A stretch of DNA of 50,866 bases. It comes from Acidobacteriota bacterium. Its GTDB lineage: Bacteria; Acidobacteriota; Vicinamibacteria; Vicinamibacterales; UBA8438. The stretch is taken from positions 1 to 50,866 of the forward strand of contig JAGWAJ010000003.1 of assembly GCA_021296475.1 (NCBI GenBank). Direction: 5' to 3'. This document shows, one piece after another, positions 1 to 7,329 of the stretch; position 1 is the first letter of the stretch; the number at the start of each line of letters is the position of its first letter. The notes under the pieces are model-generated. The model had not been told where the DNA came from. It ran no database searches and worked only from the letters and a program-made list of their open reading frames with translations. The position numbers and the translations under genes were made by a program.

Positions 1-58
1 CGAGAAGGAACGGCGGGACGATCTCGCGCAGGATGTAGCGGTCCGTGATTCTCAGCAT
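1..58 (-). CDS. LptF/LptG-family LPS export permease, N-terminal fragment
   Basis: The complement of bases 58-1 opens with ATG and reads MLRITDRYILREIVPPFLL before leaving the window. This is the characteristic amino end of YjgP/YjgQ permeases: a short amphipathic segment with 'DRYILRE' leading into the first membrane helix. LptF and LptG form the inner-membrane part of the LptB2FG lipopolysaccharide exporter. Only 19 residues are visible, so LptF cannot be told from LptG. An lptB gene and an LptC/LptA-like gene lie about 14 kb away on the same strand, so the exporter genes are split between loci. Confidence 0.65.
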   Translation of the reverse strand, partial: MLRITDRYILREIVPPFLL

Positions 59-385
59 GGCGCACCTGCGCTGCGGGGCGTCGGCGAGCGGCCGGTTGCC
101 CGGGTGGAGGGCGGCGGGCGCTGGGTGCCGGTGAGCCCGCGGAGCGGGAACAGCCCTCAGTGTAGCGCGGCGGCACGTCGTCCGCCACGTCCGGCGGAAG
201 CGCGCGCCGGGATCCGTTCCCGGTGCGTTTCCGCGCCCCGTTGCGGCGGATCTGGCGGGTCTGATAAGGGGTGTTATGTTAACTTCGACCCGTGGGGCAG
301 CAAACGGACAGCCTTGGAGACGGGGCCTGTGCGCGCAACCTCGCTCGACGGGCCCGCGGCGTCGGATGGGTCGGCGTGACCGCCG
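59..385. other. Intergenic region with candidate lptF-direction promoters
   Basis: No convincing gene lies in these 327 bases between the LptF/G start and the end of parB. Around 270-285 there is an AT-rich island in otherwise GC-rich DNA, containing the palindrome GTTAAC. On the minus strand, TTGCTG (298-303) lies 16 bases from TAACAT (276-281), a possible promoter with a leader of about 210 nt. A second minus-strand -10-like TACACT lies at 159-164, about 95 bases from the permease start, with no good -35. On the plus strand TGT-TATGTT (272-280) also resembles an extended -10, but nothing convincing lies downstream. All three are weak calls by eye. Confidence 0.3.
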
Positions 386-1351
386 TCAGGAGCGCGGTTC
401 CGGCGGCTCGTGATCTCCGTGCGGGTCGGAGCCCGGCGCCGACGGTGCTTCGGGGCCGTCTCGATCGCTGGCGCGGAGACGCTCGACGGAGTCCGGCGCC
501 GACGGTGCTTCGGGGCCGTCTCGATCGCTGGCGCGGAGACGCTCGAGGATGCCTTCGAGCGTCTCGATCAGCTGGTCGCGCGGAACATCCGATTTGCGGA
601 ACGTCAGGCGCAGGCTGAAGCTCTTGTTCGGTGCGGCGTACCGATAGATGAACGCGCCGCGCCGTGGCCCCGCCTTCGCCTGCCGCCGGGCCGCGGTCCG
701 GCGAACCGCGGCCCGCGTCACGTCGCCCCCGCGAGTGATCCGCTCGACGAGCGCGATCATCCGATTCTCGTCTCCCTGCCGAGCGATCTCCAGCAGCACG
801 GACTTGGACGTGATTTCCGCCAGACGGCAGAGCTGCTTCACCCGGTCCGGGACGGCGTGCAGGCTGATCGCCTCGGTAACGGTCGTGCGCGACTTCCCGA
901 GTCGGCGCGCGAGCTCCTCGTGCGTGTACTGGAAGCGCGCCGCCAGCGCATGCAGGGCCTCGCTCTCCTCGAACGGCGTGAGGTCCTTGCGCTGGAGGTT
1001 CTCGATGAGGGCGATCTCGATCACCTCACCGTCGTCGCTGTCGCGGATTACCACCGGGACCTCGGCGACGCCGACCTGCACCGCAGCCTGGTAGCGGCGC
1101 TCCCCCGCGATGATCTGATAGCGGTCTCCGCGCTGGCGGACGATGAGCGGCTCGATGATCCCTCGCGTCGTGATGGACGCCATCAGCTCGGAGAGATCAC
1201 CCATGCGCTGCCGTGGCTGGTTCGGGTTGGGATCGAGCTGCTCGATCGGCACCTGTCGGCCGATCGGCTCGCCGGGCGAGGCGGTCAGGGCGGCGGCGCG
1301 GGTCGCGCCCGGCGGCCGGGTGGTGTGGGCGGACGTCCGCGGAATGTCCAA
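386..1351 (-). CDS. parB: ParB/RepB/Spo0J-family partition protein
   Basis: This 321-residue protein has a ParB N-terminal domain at about residues 30-125, with the conserved patch GERRYQAA near 83-90 (the CTP-binding ParB box) and IENLQRKDLTPFEE near 116-129. A helix-turn-helix follows at about 142-165 (ELARRLGKSRTTV). Family members bind parS DNA, clamp and slide on it, and work with the ATPase ParA in chromosome segregation. No parA is adjacent in this window. The start is TTG, preceded by GAGAGG at a spacing of 5 and by a good promoter. The C-terminal tail carries a 20-residue motif twice in tandem (ERLRASDRDGPEAPSAP units), the product of a 60-bp DNA duplication. Whether this is the main chromosomal ParB or a ParB-like paralogue cannot be settled here. 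Confidence 0.85.
   Translation of the reverse strand: MDIPRTSAHTTRPPGATRAAALTASPGEPIGRQVPIEQLDPNPNQPRQRMGDLSELMASITTRGIIEPLIVRQRGDRYQIIAGERRYQAAVQVGVAEVPVVIRDSDDGEVIEIALIENLQRKDLTPFEESEALHALAARFQYTHEELARRLGKSRTTVTEAISLHAVPDRVKQLCRLAEITSKSVLLEIARQGDENRMIALVERITRGGDVTRAAVRRTAARRQAKAGPRRGAFIYRYAAPNKSFSLRLTFRKSDVPRDQLIETLEGILERLRASDRDGPEAPSAPDSVERLRASDRDGPEAPSAPGSDPHGDHEPPEPRS
427..546. repeat. 60-bp tandem duplication inside parB
   Basis: Two adjacent 60-bp units lie in the 3' part of parB. Bases 433-486 and 493-546 are identical over 54 bases, and the flank 427-431 matches 487-491. The unit is a multiple of three and keeps the frame, adding one extra 20-residue copy to the protein tail. The near-absence of divergence suggests a recent slippage or unequal exchange event. 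Confidence 0.93.
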
Positions 1352-1400
1352 GCGGGCCTCTCGACCGGGCTGGTTGCGTCGGTCACCTGCCTCGACCCAT

Positions 1401-1430
1401 ATTGTGGCAACGGCTCGGAGGGTGTGTCAA
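1401..1430 (-). promoter_or_regulatory. Sigma-70-type promoter for parB
   Basis: On the minus strand a perfect -35 TTGACA (1430-1425) is followed after 18 bases by CACAAT (1406-1401). The -10 hexamer is directly preceded by TGC, giving an extended -10. Transcription would begin near 1394, about 43 bases before the TTG start of parB. Confidence 0.6.
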
Positions 1431-1549
1431 TACCCTGGCGGACCGGGATCGCAAGGCACCTGCAAACGACTGCGACACCGGGGTGCAAGCCGATGTAAAT
1501 GAATGGGATCTGCCGAGTGTCGGCCGGCCGACATGTGGGTCGTGCGGGT

Positions 1550-2035
1550 CTACATCTTGTACTTGCCGAGATCGTCGGGGTCGAGACTGTCGAGCCATTT
1601 CGTCAGGCGCTCCGAATCGCCGGTGTCCGGCGCGATGTCGATGCTTCGGGCGTTGTCGATCACCGTGTCCTCCACGAATATCGGCGCGCGAACACGTATG
1701 GCCAGCGCGATCGCGTCGCTCGGGCGCGCGTCGATGGCGACCAGGTCGCCGTCGATCCGCAGATGGATCAGGGCGTAGAACGTGTTCTCCTTGAGGTCGC
1801 AGACGACGATCTTCTCCACCGCGGCCTTGAGGTCCTGAATCACGTTCCGCAGCAGGTCGTGCGTCATCGGCCGCGGCGTCGCGATGTTCTCGATCTGCAG
1901 GGCGATCGCGTTCGCTTCGAAGATTCCGACCCAGATCGGCAGGACCCGCTCGCCCGCGGCATCGCGGAGGATGACGATCGGCATGTTCGTGATCGGATCG
2001 ACCATCAGGCCCTTGATCGTCATCTCAATCTGCAT
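1550..2035 (-). CDS. Bifunctional nuclease (DUF151) family protein
   Basis: This 161-residue protein belongs to the bifunctional nuclease/DUF151 family. It opens with MQIEMTIKGLMVDPITNMP and has the conserved core WVGIFEANAIALQIE, then RPSDAIALAIR, typical of the family. The family is widespread and small; plant and some bacterial members were reported with DNase/RNase activity, but the physiological role in most bacteria is unclear. I chose the ATG at 2035 over an upstream ATG at 2122, because the family homology begins there and the extra residues would be arginine-rich read-through of miaB. The gene overlaps the end of miaB by 11 bases, so the two are probably translationally coupled. The product ends DLGKYKM. 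Confidence 0.8.
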   Translation of the reverse strand: MQIEMTIKGLMVDPITNMPIVILRDAAGERVLPIWVGIFEANAIALQIENIATPRPMTHDLLRNVIQDLKAAVEKIVVCDLKENTFYALIHLRIDGDLVAIDARPSDAIALAIRVRAPIFVEDTVIDNARSIDIAPDTGDSERLTKWLDSLDPDDLGKYKM

Positions 2036-3365
2036 GCGCCACCTGCCTCTTCGCCGTCGCGGCGCTCCCCCAGACGCTGTTGGGTCCCGTGCGCTCAATC
2101 GTGACGTCCATGAACCGTCCAATCCAGTCCGGCCGGCCGGGGAAGTTGACCACGGTGTTGCCCGTCGTGCGGCCGGAGTACTCGTAGCTCCTTCTCCGGC
2201 TCCGGGAATCGACCAGGACCTCTACCGTCCGGCCGCGCAGCGTGCCCAGAAGACTCGCCTGGATGTCCTTCTGCAGCGCCTGGAGCTCTGTCAGGCGGCG
2301 GCGCTTGTCGGCCTCGGCGACATCGTCCGCCATCCGGCGCGCAGCCAGCGTGTTCGGGCGCTCGGAGTACTTGAACGAGAACATCCCGTGAAACCCCACC
2401 GTTCGCGTGAGCGACAGCGTATCTGCGAAGTCCGTCTGCGTTTCGCCCGGGAACCCAACGATCATATCGGTCGATAGCGTGATCTCCGGGATGCTCCGCC
2501 GCACTTCGTCGACGAGCCGGAGGTAGTCCTCACGCGTGTGCCGGCGGCGCATGGCGGTCAGAATGCGCGTCGACCCCGACTGCACGGGCAGGTGCAGATG
2601 CTTGCAGACCGACGGCAGATCCCGAACCGCGTCGATCAGCGCGGGTGTGACATGCCTCGGATGAGGGCTGGCGAATCGGAGGCGCCGCACCCCCGGCACC
2701 GCGTCGACGCGCCGCAGGAGGCCGGCGAAATCGCAGCCGGCGATGTCCGGCGCCTGGTAGTGGTTGACGATCTGTCCGAGGAGATGAATCTCCTGGTGGC
2801 CGGCGTCGACCGCCTGGCGAACCTCGTCGAGGATCTCTCCCGCCGCCCGCATCCGTTCGTGCCCGCGGGTGTAGGGGACGACGCAGAACGCGCAGAAGTC
2901 GTTGCAGCCCTCGACGACGGTGACGAAGGCCTTGACCGGATCGCCGCGGGCCGCGATCCCGAGGGGAAACGAGACGTCGTCGTAGGGCGTGATGTCGACC
3001 TGTGCCCGCCGGGTCTCCACCGAACGGGCCACGAGCGCCGGAAGCTCCGCGAGCGCCTGCGTACCGACGACCGCGTCGATCGGTGCGCGTTCGAGCAGGC
3101 GCTCTCCCTCCTGCTGCGCTACGCAACCGATGACGGCGATCACGGGGCGGTCGTGCGCCGCGGCGCCCCGATACCGATCGAGGCGCGAGTACAGCTTCTC
3201 CTCCGCCCGCTCGCGCACGCTGCAGGTGTTGATGACGACGAGATCCGCCTCGTCAGGGTCCGTGGCCGGCTCGTAGCCCGCCTGCTCGAGAAGACCGCCG
3301 AGCCGCTCGCTGTCGTGGACGTTCATCTGACAGCCGAACGTCTCGATGCTGTACTTGCTGGCCAT
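2025..3365 (-). CDS. miaB: tRNA-2-methylthio-N6-dimethylallyladenosine synthase
   Basis: This 446-residue methylthiotransferase adds the ms2 group to i6A37 in tRNAs that read codons beginning with U, using two 4Fe-4S clusters and radical SAM chemistry. The N-terminal UPF0004 domain carries Cys12, Cys48 and Cys81 (ETFGCQ, INTCSVRE, IGCVAQ). The radical SAM motif CNDFCAFC has Cys154, Cys158 and Cys161. A C-terminal TRAM domain occupies about the last 65 residues. A GGGAG sequence sits 6 bases before the ATG. The gene lies 82 bases downstream of recN on the same strand and overlaps the nuclease gene that follows. Length and motif order favour MiaB over MtaB or RimO. Confidence 0.92.
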   Translation of the reverse strand: MASKYSIETFGCQMNVHDSERLGGLLEQAGYEPATDPDEADLVVINTCSVRERAEEKLYSRLDRYRGAAAHDRPVIAVIGCVAQQEGERLLERAPIDAVVGTQALAELPALVARSVETRRAQVDITPYDDVSFPLGIAARGDPVKAFVTVVEGCNDFCAFCVVPYTRGHERMRAAGEILDEVRQAVDAGHQEIHLLGQIVNHYQAPDIAGCDFAGLLRRVDAVPGVRRLRFASPHPRHVTPALIDAVRDLPSVCKHLHLPVQSGSTRILTAMRRRHTREDYLRLVDEVRRSIPEITLSTDMIVGFPGETQTDFADTLSLTRTVGFHGMFSFKYSERPNTLAARRMADDVAEADKRRRLTELQALQKDIQASLLGTLRGRTVEVLVDSRSRRRSYEYSGRTTGNTVVNFPGRPDWIGRFMDVTIERTGPNSVWGSAATAKRQVAHAD

Positions 3366-3447
3366 CGCAACTCCCTGGAGCCGACCCCGAAACCGTCGCC
3401 TGCGGTGTCGATTCCCGCGGCCGTGCCTTGCAGGAGCCCGCGCCGTT

Positions 3448-5097
3448 CTACCGCGCAGACTCCAGGCCGCCGGCCGAATGGGTGTCGAGCAGCTCCCGGG
3501 CGCTGGCGGTCGCCGCCCCGCTCGCGCTGCCGGTCATCAGTCGGGCGATCTCGCGGATCCGTTCGTCCCGGTCCAGACGCTCGACGACCGTGCGGGTCCG
3601 GCCGCTCCGAACGGTCTTCGAGACGCGATGGTGCGCGCCGGCCGCGGCGGCGATCTGCGGTGCATGCGTGACGCACAGAACCTGGAACGTCGCGCCGAGG
3701 TCGCGCAGGCGGGCGCCGACGCGCCCGGCTGCGGCGCCGCCGATCCCGGCATCGACCTCGTCGAAGAGCAGGGTCTTCCCCGGGGCATCGGTCGACGCCA
3801 GCGTCTTCAGGGCCAGCATGACCCGTGCGAGCTCGCCACCCGACGCCACGTTCGCCAGGGGCCGGAGCGCTTCACCCGGATTCGCGCAGAGGAAGAGCTC
3901 CACCGCGTCGGTGCCCAGCTCCGTCCACCGGCTCTCCGGCAGGTCGGTCTCGACGCGGACCTCCACCCGCCCGTGGGGCATCGCCAGCTCGGCCAGCTCG
4001 GCGACCAGCCGCGTGCCGAGCGTCCTCGCATGCCGCACCCGGGCAGCCGACAGGCTGCGCGCGGCGGCCCGATAGGCGCCGCGCGCGATCCGGACCCGCT
4101 CGTCGAGGACGGCCCGCCGGGAGTCCGCGTCGCCGGTCGCCGCGAGTTCCGCGGCCAGAGCCGCACGTCGCGCGAAGACGTCGTCCAGGTCCGGTCCGTA
4201 CTTCCTCTTGATGCGCTCCAGCTCCGCCAGACGCGTCTCGACGTCCGCCAGGCGATCCGGTGCGATCTCGACGGCGCTTCCGTAGGATCGCAGATGTGCC
4301 GCCAGGTCGTCGAGCACGGGATCGACCGCGTCGCGCGCGGCGGCGTAGGACTCGAAGCGAGCCGGGTCGAGCCTCGCAAGCTCGGCGACGTTCTGCCAGA
4401 CGCGACCGAGCAGCGCGACCACCGCGTCGTCGCGATCGTAGAGGGTCGCGTAGGCTTCGTGGCACACCTGCCGCAGACGCTCCGCGTTCGCCAGCCGGTT
4501 CCGTTCCGCCGACAGCCGCTCGTCCTCCCCCGGCTCCGGGGCGGCTCGGTCGATCTCCTCGTGCTGAAAGCGCGTCAGCTCGGCGCGGTCCTGCTTCTCT
4601 TGCGCGCTGCGTTCCGCCTCGCCCCGCTCCTCGCAGGCCGTGCGCCACGTCCTGAAGCTCTCGCGCACGTCGGTCGCGAGCTCGTCGAGCCGGCCGAAGG
4701 CATCGAGGAATCCCGCGTGGCTCCGGGGATCGAGCAGCGCCTGGTGGGCATGCTGCCCGTGAATGTCGACGAACCGGCGGCCGAGCTCCTTCAGGTCGGC
4801 CGCGGCGGCCGACGCCCGGTCGACGAAGATACGTCCACGGCCGCGTTCTGCGATCTCCCTCCGGATGACGGACGCACCGTTGGCCGGCAGGTCCACGGTG
4901 GCCTCCACCACTGCCCTGTCCGTTCCCGTCCTCACCAGGTCGCTCGACGCCCGGCCGCCGACGAGGACGCCGAGCGCACCGACGATGATCGACTTGCCGG
5001 CCCCGGTCTCACCGGTCAGCACGTTGAACCCGGGCGCGAACTCGATCTCGATCTCCTCCACGATCGCCAGATTCCGGATTCGGAGGGCGTGGATCAT
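3448..5097 (-). CDS. recN: DNA repair protein RecN
   Basis: This 549-residue SMC-like ATPase acts in double-strand break repair. The N-terminal ATP-binding half has the Walker A GETGAGKS near residues 29-36 and the conserved segment DIHGQHAHQALLDP. The central region (about 150-370) is rich in charged and alanine residues, as expected for the coiled coil. The C-terminal half has a signature-like VASGGELARVMLALK and the Walker B LLFDEVDAGIGG, followed by CVTHAPQIAA. Length fits the family. It is divergent from tolQ and leads a recN-miaB-nuclease run. I did not see a clear LexA-type operator upstream. Confidence 0.95.
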   Translation of the reverse strand: MIHALRIRNLAIVEEIEIEFAPGFNVLTGETGAGKSIIVGALGVLVGGRASSDLVRTGTDRAVVEATVDLPANGASVIRREIAERGRGRIFVDRASAAAADLKELGRRFVDIHGQHAHQALLDPRSHAGFLDAFGRLDELATDVRESFRTWRTACEERGEAERSAQEKQDRAELTRFQHEEIDRAAPEPGEDERLSAERNRLANAERLRQVCHEAYATLYDRDDAVVALLGRVWQNVAELARLDPARFESYAAARDAVDPVLDDLAAHLRSYGSAVEIAPDRLADVETRLAELERIKRKYGPDLDDVFARRAALAAELAATGDADSRRAVLDERVRIARGAYRAAARSLSAARVRHARTLGTRLVAELAELAMPHGRVEVRVETDLPESRWTELGTDAVELFLCANPGEALRPLANVASGGELARVMLALKTLASTDAPGKTLLFDEVDAGIGGAAAGRVGARLRDLGATFQVLCVTHAPQIAAAAGAHHRVSKTVRSGRTRTVVERLDRDERIREIARLMTGSASGAATASARELLDTHSAGGLESAR

Positions 5098-5164
5098 TGA
5101 CCGGATCGCTCACCGCGGAACATGCGAAAGCGCACCCCAGCGAGCATGCAGGAGCAGGAAGCGT

Positions 5165-5173
5165 AGTGTATCA
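5165..5173 (-). promoter_or_regulatory. Extended -10 promoter for recN
   Basis: The minus strand reads TGA-TACACT (5173-5165), an extended -10 element with no recognisable -35 at 17-18 bases. Transcription would start near 5158, about 60 bases before the recN ATG. The element sits just 7 bases from the -35 of the divergent tol promoter, so the two polymerase footprints would overlap. Confidence 0.45.
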
Positions 5174-5179
5174 CAGCGT

Positions 5180-5208
5180 TTGACAGAACTCGCTTAGCGT
5201 GGTAGGCT
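5180..5208 (+). promoter_or_regulatory. Sigma-70-type promoter for the tol-pal cluster
   Basis: A perfect TTGACA (5180-5185) is separated by exactly 17 bases from TAGGCT (5203-5208). The latter is preceded by TGG, so it also reads as an extended -10. Transcription would start near 5215, leaving about 60 nt of leader before the tolQ GTG. This is one of the strongest promoter matches in the window. Confidence 0.65.
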
Positions 5209-5275
5209 CCCCACGCCTGCGCCTCTCCCAGCGGCGCGCCAGTGTCCGCGGAAACCGTCAAGGAACATCCAGAAG

Positions 5276-6043
5276 GTGCGTATCTTCGGATACCCTGCCT
5301 TTGCGATCCTGCAGGCGTCCCCGGCGAGCGACACGGGGGACGGCTTTGGTACGGGCCTCCTCGGTCTCGTCGCCGAGTCGTCCCTGCTCTCGCAGGGCGT
5401 GCTGCTCTCCCTGCTGATCCTCTCGATCGTTTCCTGGGCGATCAGCGTCTTCAAGCTGTGGCAGTTTCGGCAGATCGAGGGCCAGACGGAGACGTTCATC
5501 GACGTCTTTCGGAAGAGTGGGCGGTTCTCCGAGGTCCAGGCGGCCTGCAAGTCCCTCGCCGCCAGCCCCCTCACAGGGGTGTTCCAGGCGGGATACGTCG
5601 AGCTCAATACCCAGCTCCGGCACGCGCGCGGCGACGACGGCGGCGGGCAGCGGGATCCGGCGGCCCGTCCGGCCCTGCGGAGTCTCGATGCTCTCGATCG
5701 GGCCTTGCTCAGAGCCGCCAGCATCGAGATGCTCCGCCTGGAGCGACACGTGCCGGTGCTGGCGACGACGGCGAGCATCGCGCCGTTCATCGGGCTCTTC
5801 GGGACGGTCTGGGGCATCATCATTGCTTTCCAGGGCATCGGAGAGACCGGCTCGACGAGTCTGGCGGTCGTCGCGCCCGGCATCGCGGACGCCCTCGTCG
5901 CCACCGCGGCGGGCCTTTTCGCGGCTATCCCGGCCGTCTACTTCTACAACCATCTGACGCAGAGGACGAAGGTGGTTGCGTCGACGATCGACGACTTCGC
6001 CCTCGAGTTTCTCAACATCGCCGAACGGAATTTCTCGCCCTGA
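5276..6043 (+). CDS. tolQ: TolQ/ExbB-family proton channel protein
   Basis: This 255-residue inner-membrane protein of the MotA/TolQ/ExbB family forms, with TolR, the proton-driven motor of the Tol-Pal system that keeps the outer membrane invaginated during division. Three membrane segments are visible: about 38-58 (LLSLLILSIVSWAISVF), about 160-185 and about 198-222. The conserved APFIGLFGTVWGIIIAF and the polar-lined third helix (ALVATAAGLFAAIPAVYFYN) mark the family. The GTG start at 5276 is the first in frame that leaves a normal short N-terminus; AGGA lies 11 bases upstream. It is the first gene of a complete tol-pal series, which favours TolQ over ExbB. Confidence 0.88.
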   Translation: MRIFGYPAFAILQASPASDTGDGFGTGLLGLVAESSLLSQGVLLSLLILSIVSWAISVFKLWQFRQIEGQTETFIDVFRKSGRFSEVQAACKSLAASPLTGVFQAGYVELNTQLRHARGDDGGGQRDPAARPALRSLDALDRALLRAASIEMLRLERHVPVLATTASIAPFIGLFGTVWGIIIAFQGIGETGSTSLAVVAPGIADALVATAAGLFAAIPAVYFYNHLTQRTKVVASTIDDFALEFLNIAERNFSP

Positions 6044-6061
6044 GGGGGCGCGAGCACGCCG

Positions 6062-6529
6062 ATGCCGACCGTCCGAACGGGCGACAGCCATTCGAGCAGC
6101 AGGACGCGCCGCCGCGGTCGGCGAGCGGTCGACAGCTCCCTCTCCGAGATCAACGTCGTCCCGCTGGTCGACGTCATGCTCGTGATGCTGGTCATCTTCA
6201 TGGTGACGGCACCGATGATGCAACGGGGACTGTCGGTGAATCTCCCGGAGTCGCGGCGCGCCGAACCTCTCGCGGCGGAGCAGCTTTTCGTGACGGTACC
6301 GCTGGCGTATCGGACCGACGGTGTCGTGCAGGTGGGCGACGACCGCGTGCGGCTCGAAGCGCTGGCCGCGCGGTTGCTCACGGACCTGGCGGACCGGACG
6401 GAGAAGTCGGTCTTTCTGCGGGGCGACGACGAAATCACGTACGGCGAGCTGGTTCAGGTCTTCGACGTGTTGAAGGAGGGCGGCGTGCAGGAAGTCGGGC
6501 TCGTCCTCGCACCGCCGTCCGGACGGTAG
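6062..6529 (+). CDS. tolR: TolR/ExbD-family motor subunit
   Basis: This 155-residue protein has an arginine-rich cytoplasmic N-terminus of about 25 residues. Its single membrane helix at about 34-52 starts EINVVPLVDVMLVMLVIFMV and contains the conserved aspartate that takes part in proton flow through the TolQ ring. The periplasmic domain is about 100 residues and ends LVLAPPSGR. The gene lies 18 bases after tolQ and 2 bases before the TolA/TonB-like gene. Confidence 0.88.
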   Translation: MPTVRTGDSHSSSRTRRRGRRAVDSSLSEINVVPLVDVMLVMLVIFMVTAPMMQRGLSVNLPESRRAEPLAAEQLFVTVPLAYRTDGVVQVGDDRVRLEALAARLLTDLADRTEKSVFLRGDDEITYGELVQVFDVLKEGGVQEVGLVLAPPSGR

Positions 6530-6531
6530 TC

Positions 6532-7329
6532 GTGAGAGAGGCAGCATCGGATCTCCTCGTCGAGCGGGCGCGGGCGGACGACGGGCTGCGGCGGACGCTG
6601 CTTGCATCGAGCGGCGTGCACCTGCTGGCGATCGCGACGCTGCTTCTGGCCCCGGAGGGCTGGTTCTCGCTGCCCCCGGACGATGCCCTCGATGTGATGA
6701 CGCTGCGGCTCGGCGGCCCCGAGGGCCCCGGTGTGGGCGGCCAGACGGCGCTCGGAGGCCGCCCCGTGCAGGAGGTCGTAACGCTGCCGGAGGCCCGGCG
6801 GCCGCAGTGGATCCAGCCGCCGTCGCCGGCGCCGCCGAAGATGGTGCTGCCGGTGCCGGAAGAGGTGACGCGCCGCCGACCGGAGCCGGAAACGGAGGTT
6901 TCCACGGTTCCCGAGGAGGCGCGAGGTCGCCGCCTGACCACGGGGCCGGAAGAGGTGCTCGGGTCGACGATGGCCGATACCGGTGTGCAGGGTATCGGCA
7001 TCGGTCTGTCCGGCGGCGGGCTCGGCGGGAGCGGCGGAGAGCTCCAGATGGAGGACTTCTGCTGCCCGGACTACCTCGCCACGATGCTGGATCTCATCCG
7101 GCGGCGGTGGGATCGGCACCAGCGCGTGACCGGCACCGTCATCGTCCGTTTCCAGATCGGGCGCAGCGGCCGCATCGACGCGGTCGCCGTCGACCGCGGC
7201 AGCGGCTACCTGGCGCTCGATCTGGCCGCGCAGCGCGCCGTGCTGGCAACACGGCAGATACCACCGCTCCCGGAGCGCTTTCCGGACGACAGCCTCGATG
7301 TTCGCCTGACGTTCGAGTACCGACCATGA
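6532..7329 (+). CDS. tolA: TolA/TonB-type energy-transducing periplasmic protein
   Basis: This 265-residue protein starts at GTG 6532, two bases after the tolR stop. It has one membrane helix near residues 20-40 (TLLASSGVHLLAIATLLLA). A proline- and glutamate-rich stretch to about residue 145 and a glycine-rich hinge (GIGLSGGGLGGSGGE) follow. The C-terminal TonB/TolA-type domain begins near residue 175 with DFCCPDYLATML; its two adjacent cysteines could be redox-active or disulfide-bonded. The position between tolR and tolB says it is the TolA equivalent, linking the TolQR motor to TolB-Pal, even though the C-terminal fold reads more like TonB. The stop overlaps the tolB start (ATGA). Confidence 0.8.
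   Translation: MREAASDLLVERARADDGLRRTLLASSGVHLLAIATLLLAPEGWFSLPPDDALDVMTLRLGGPEGPGVGGQTALGGRPVQEVVTLPEARRPQWIQPPSPAPPKMVLPVPEEVTRRRPEPETEVSTVPEEARGRRLTTGPEEVLGSTMADTGVQGIGIGLSGGGLGGSGGELQMEDFCCPDYLATMLDLIRRRWDRHQRVTGTVIVRFQIGRSGRIDAVAVDRGSGYLALDLAAQRAVLATRQIPPLPERFPDDSLDVRLTFEYRP

Noticed and set aside
272-380. Plus-strand extended -10 (TGT-TATGTT) as promoter of a small gene or RNA
   Set aside because: No downstream frame with gene-like character, no terminator and no recognisable RNA fold follow it before the antisense parB region.
427-546. Repeats considered as a CRISPR array
   Set aside because: Only two units, no unique spacers, and the unit keeps the parB reading frame. It is a simple tandem duplication.
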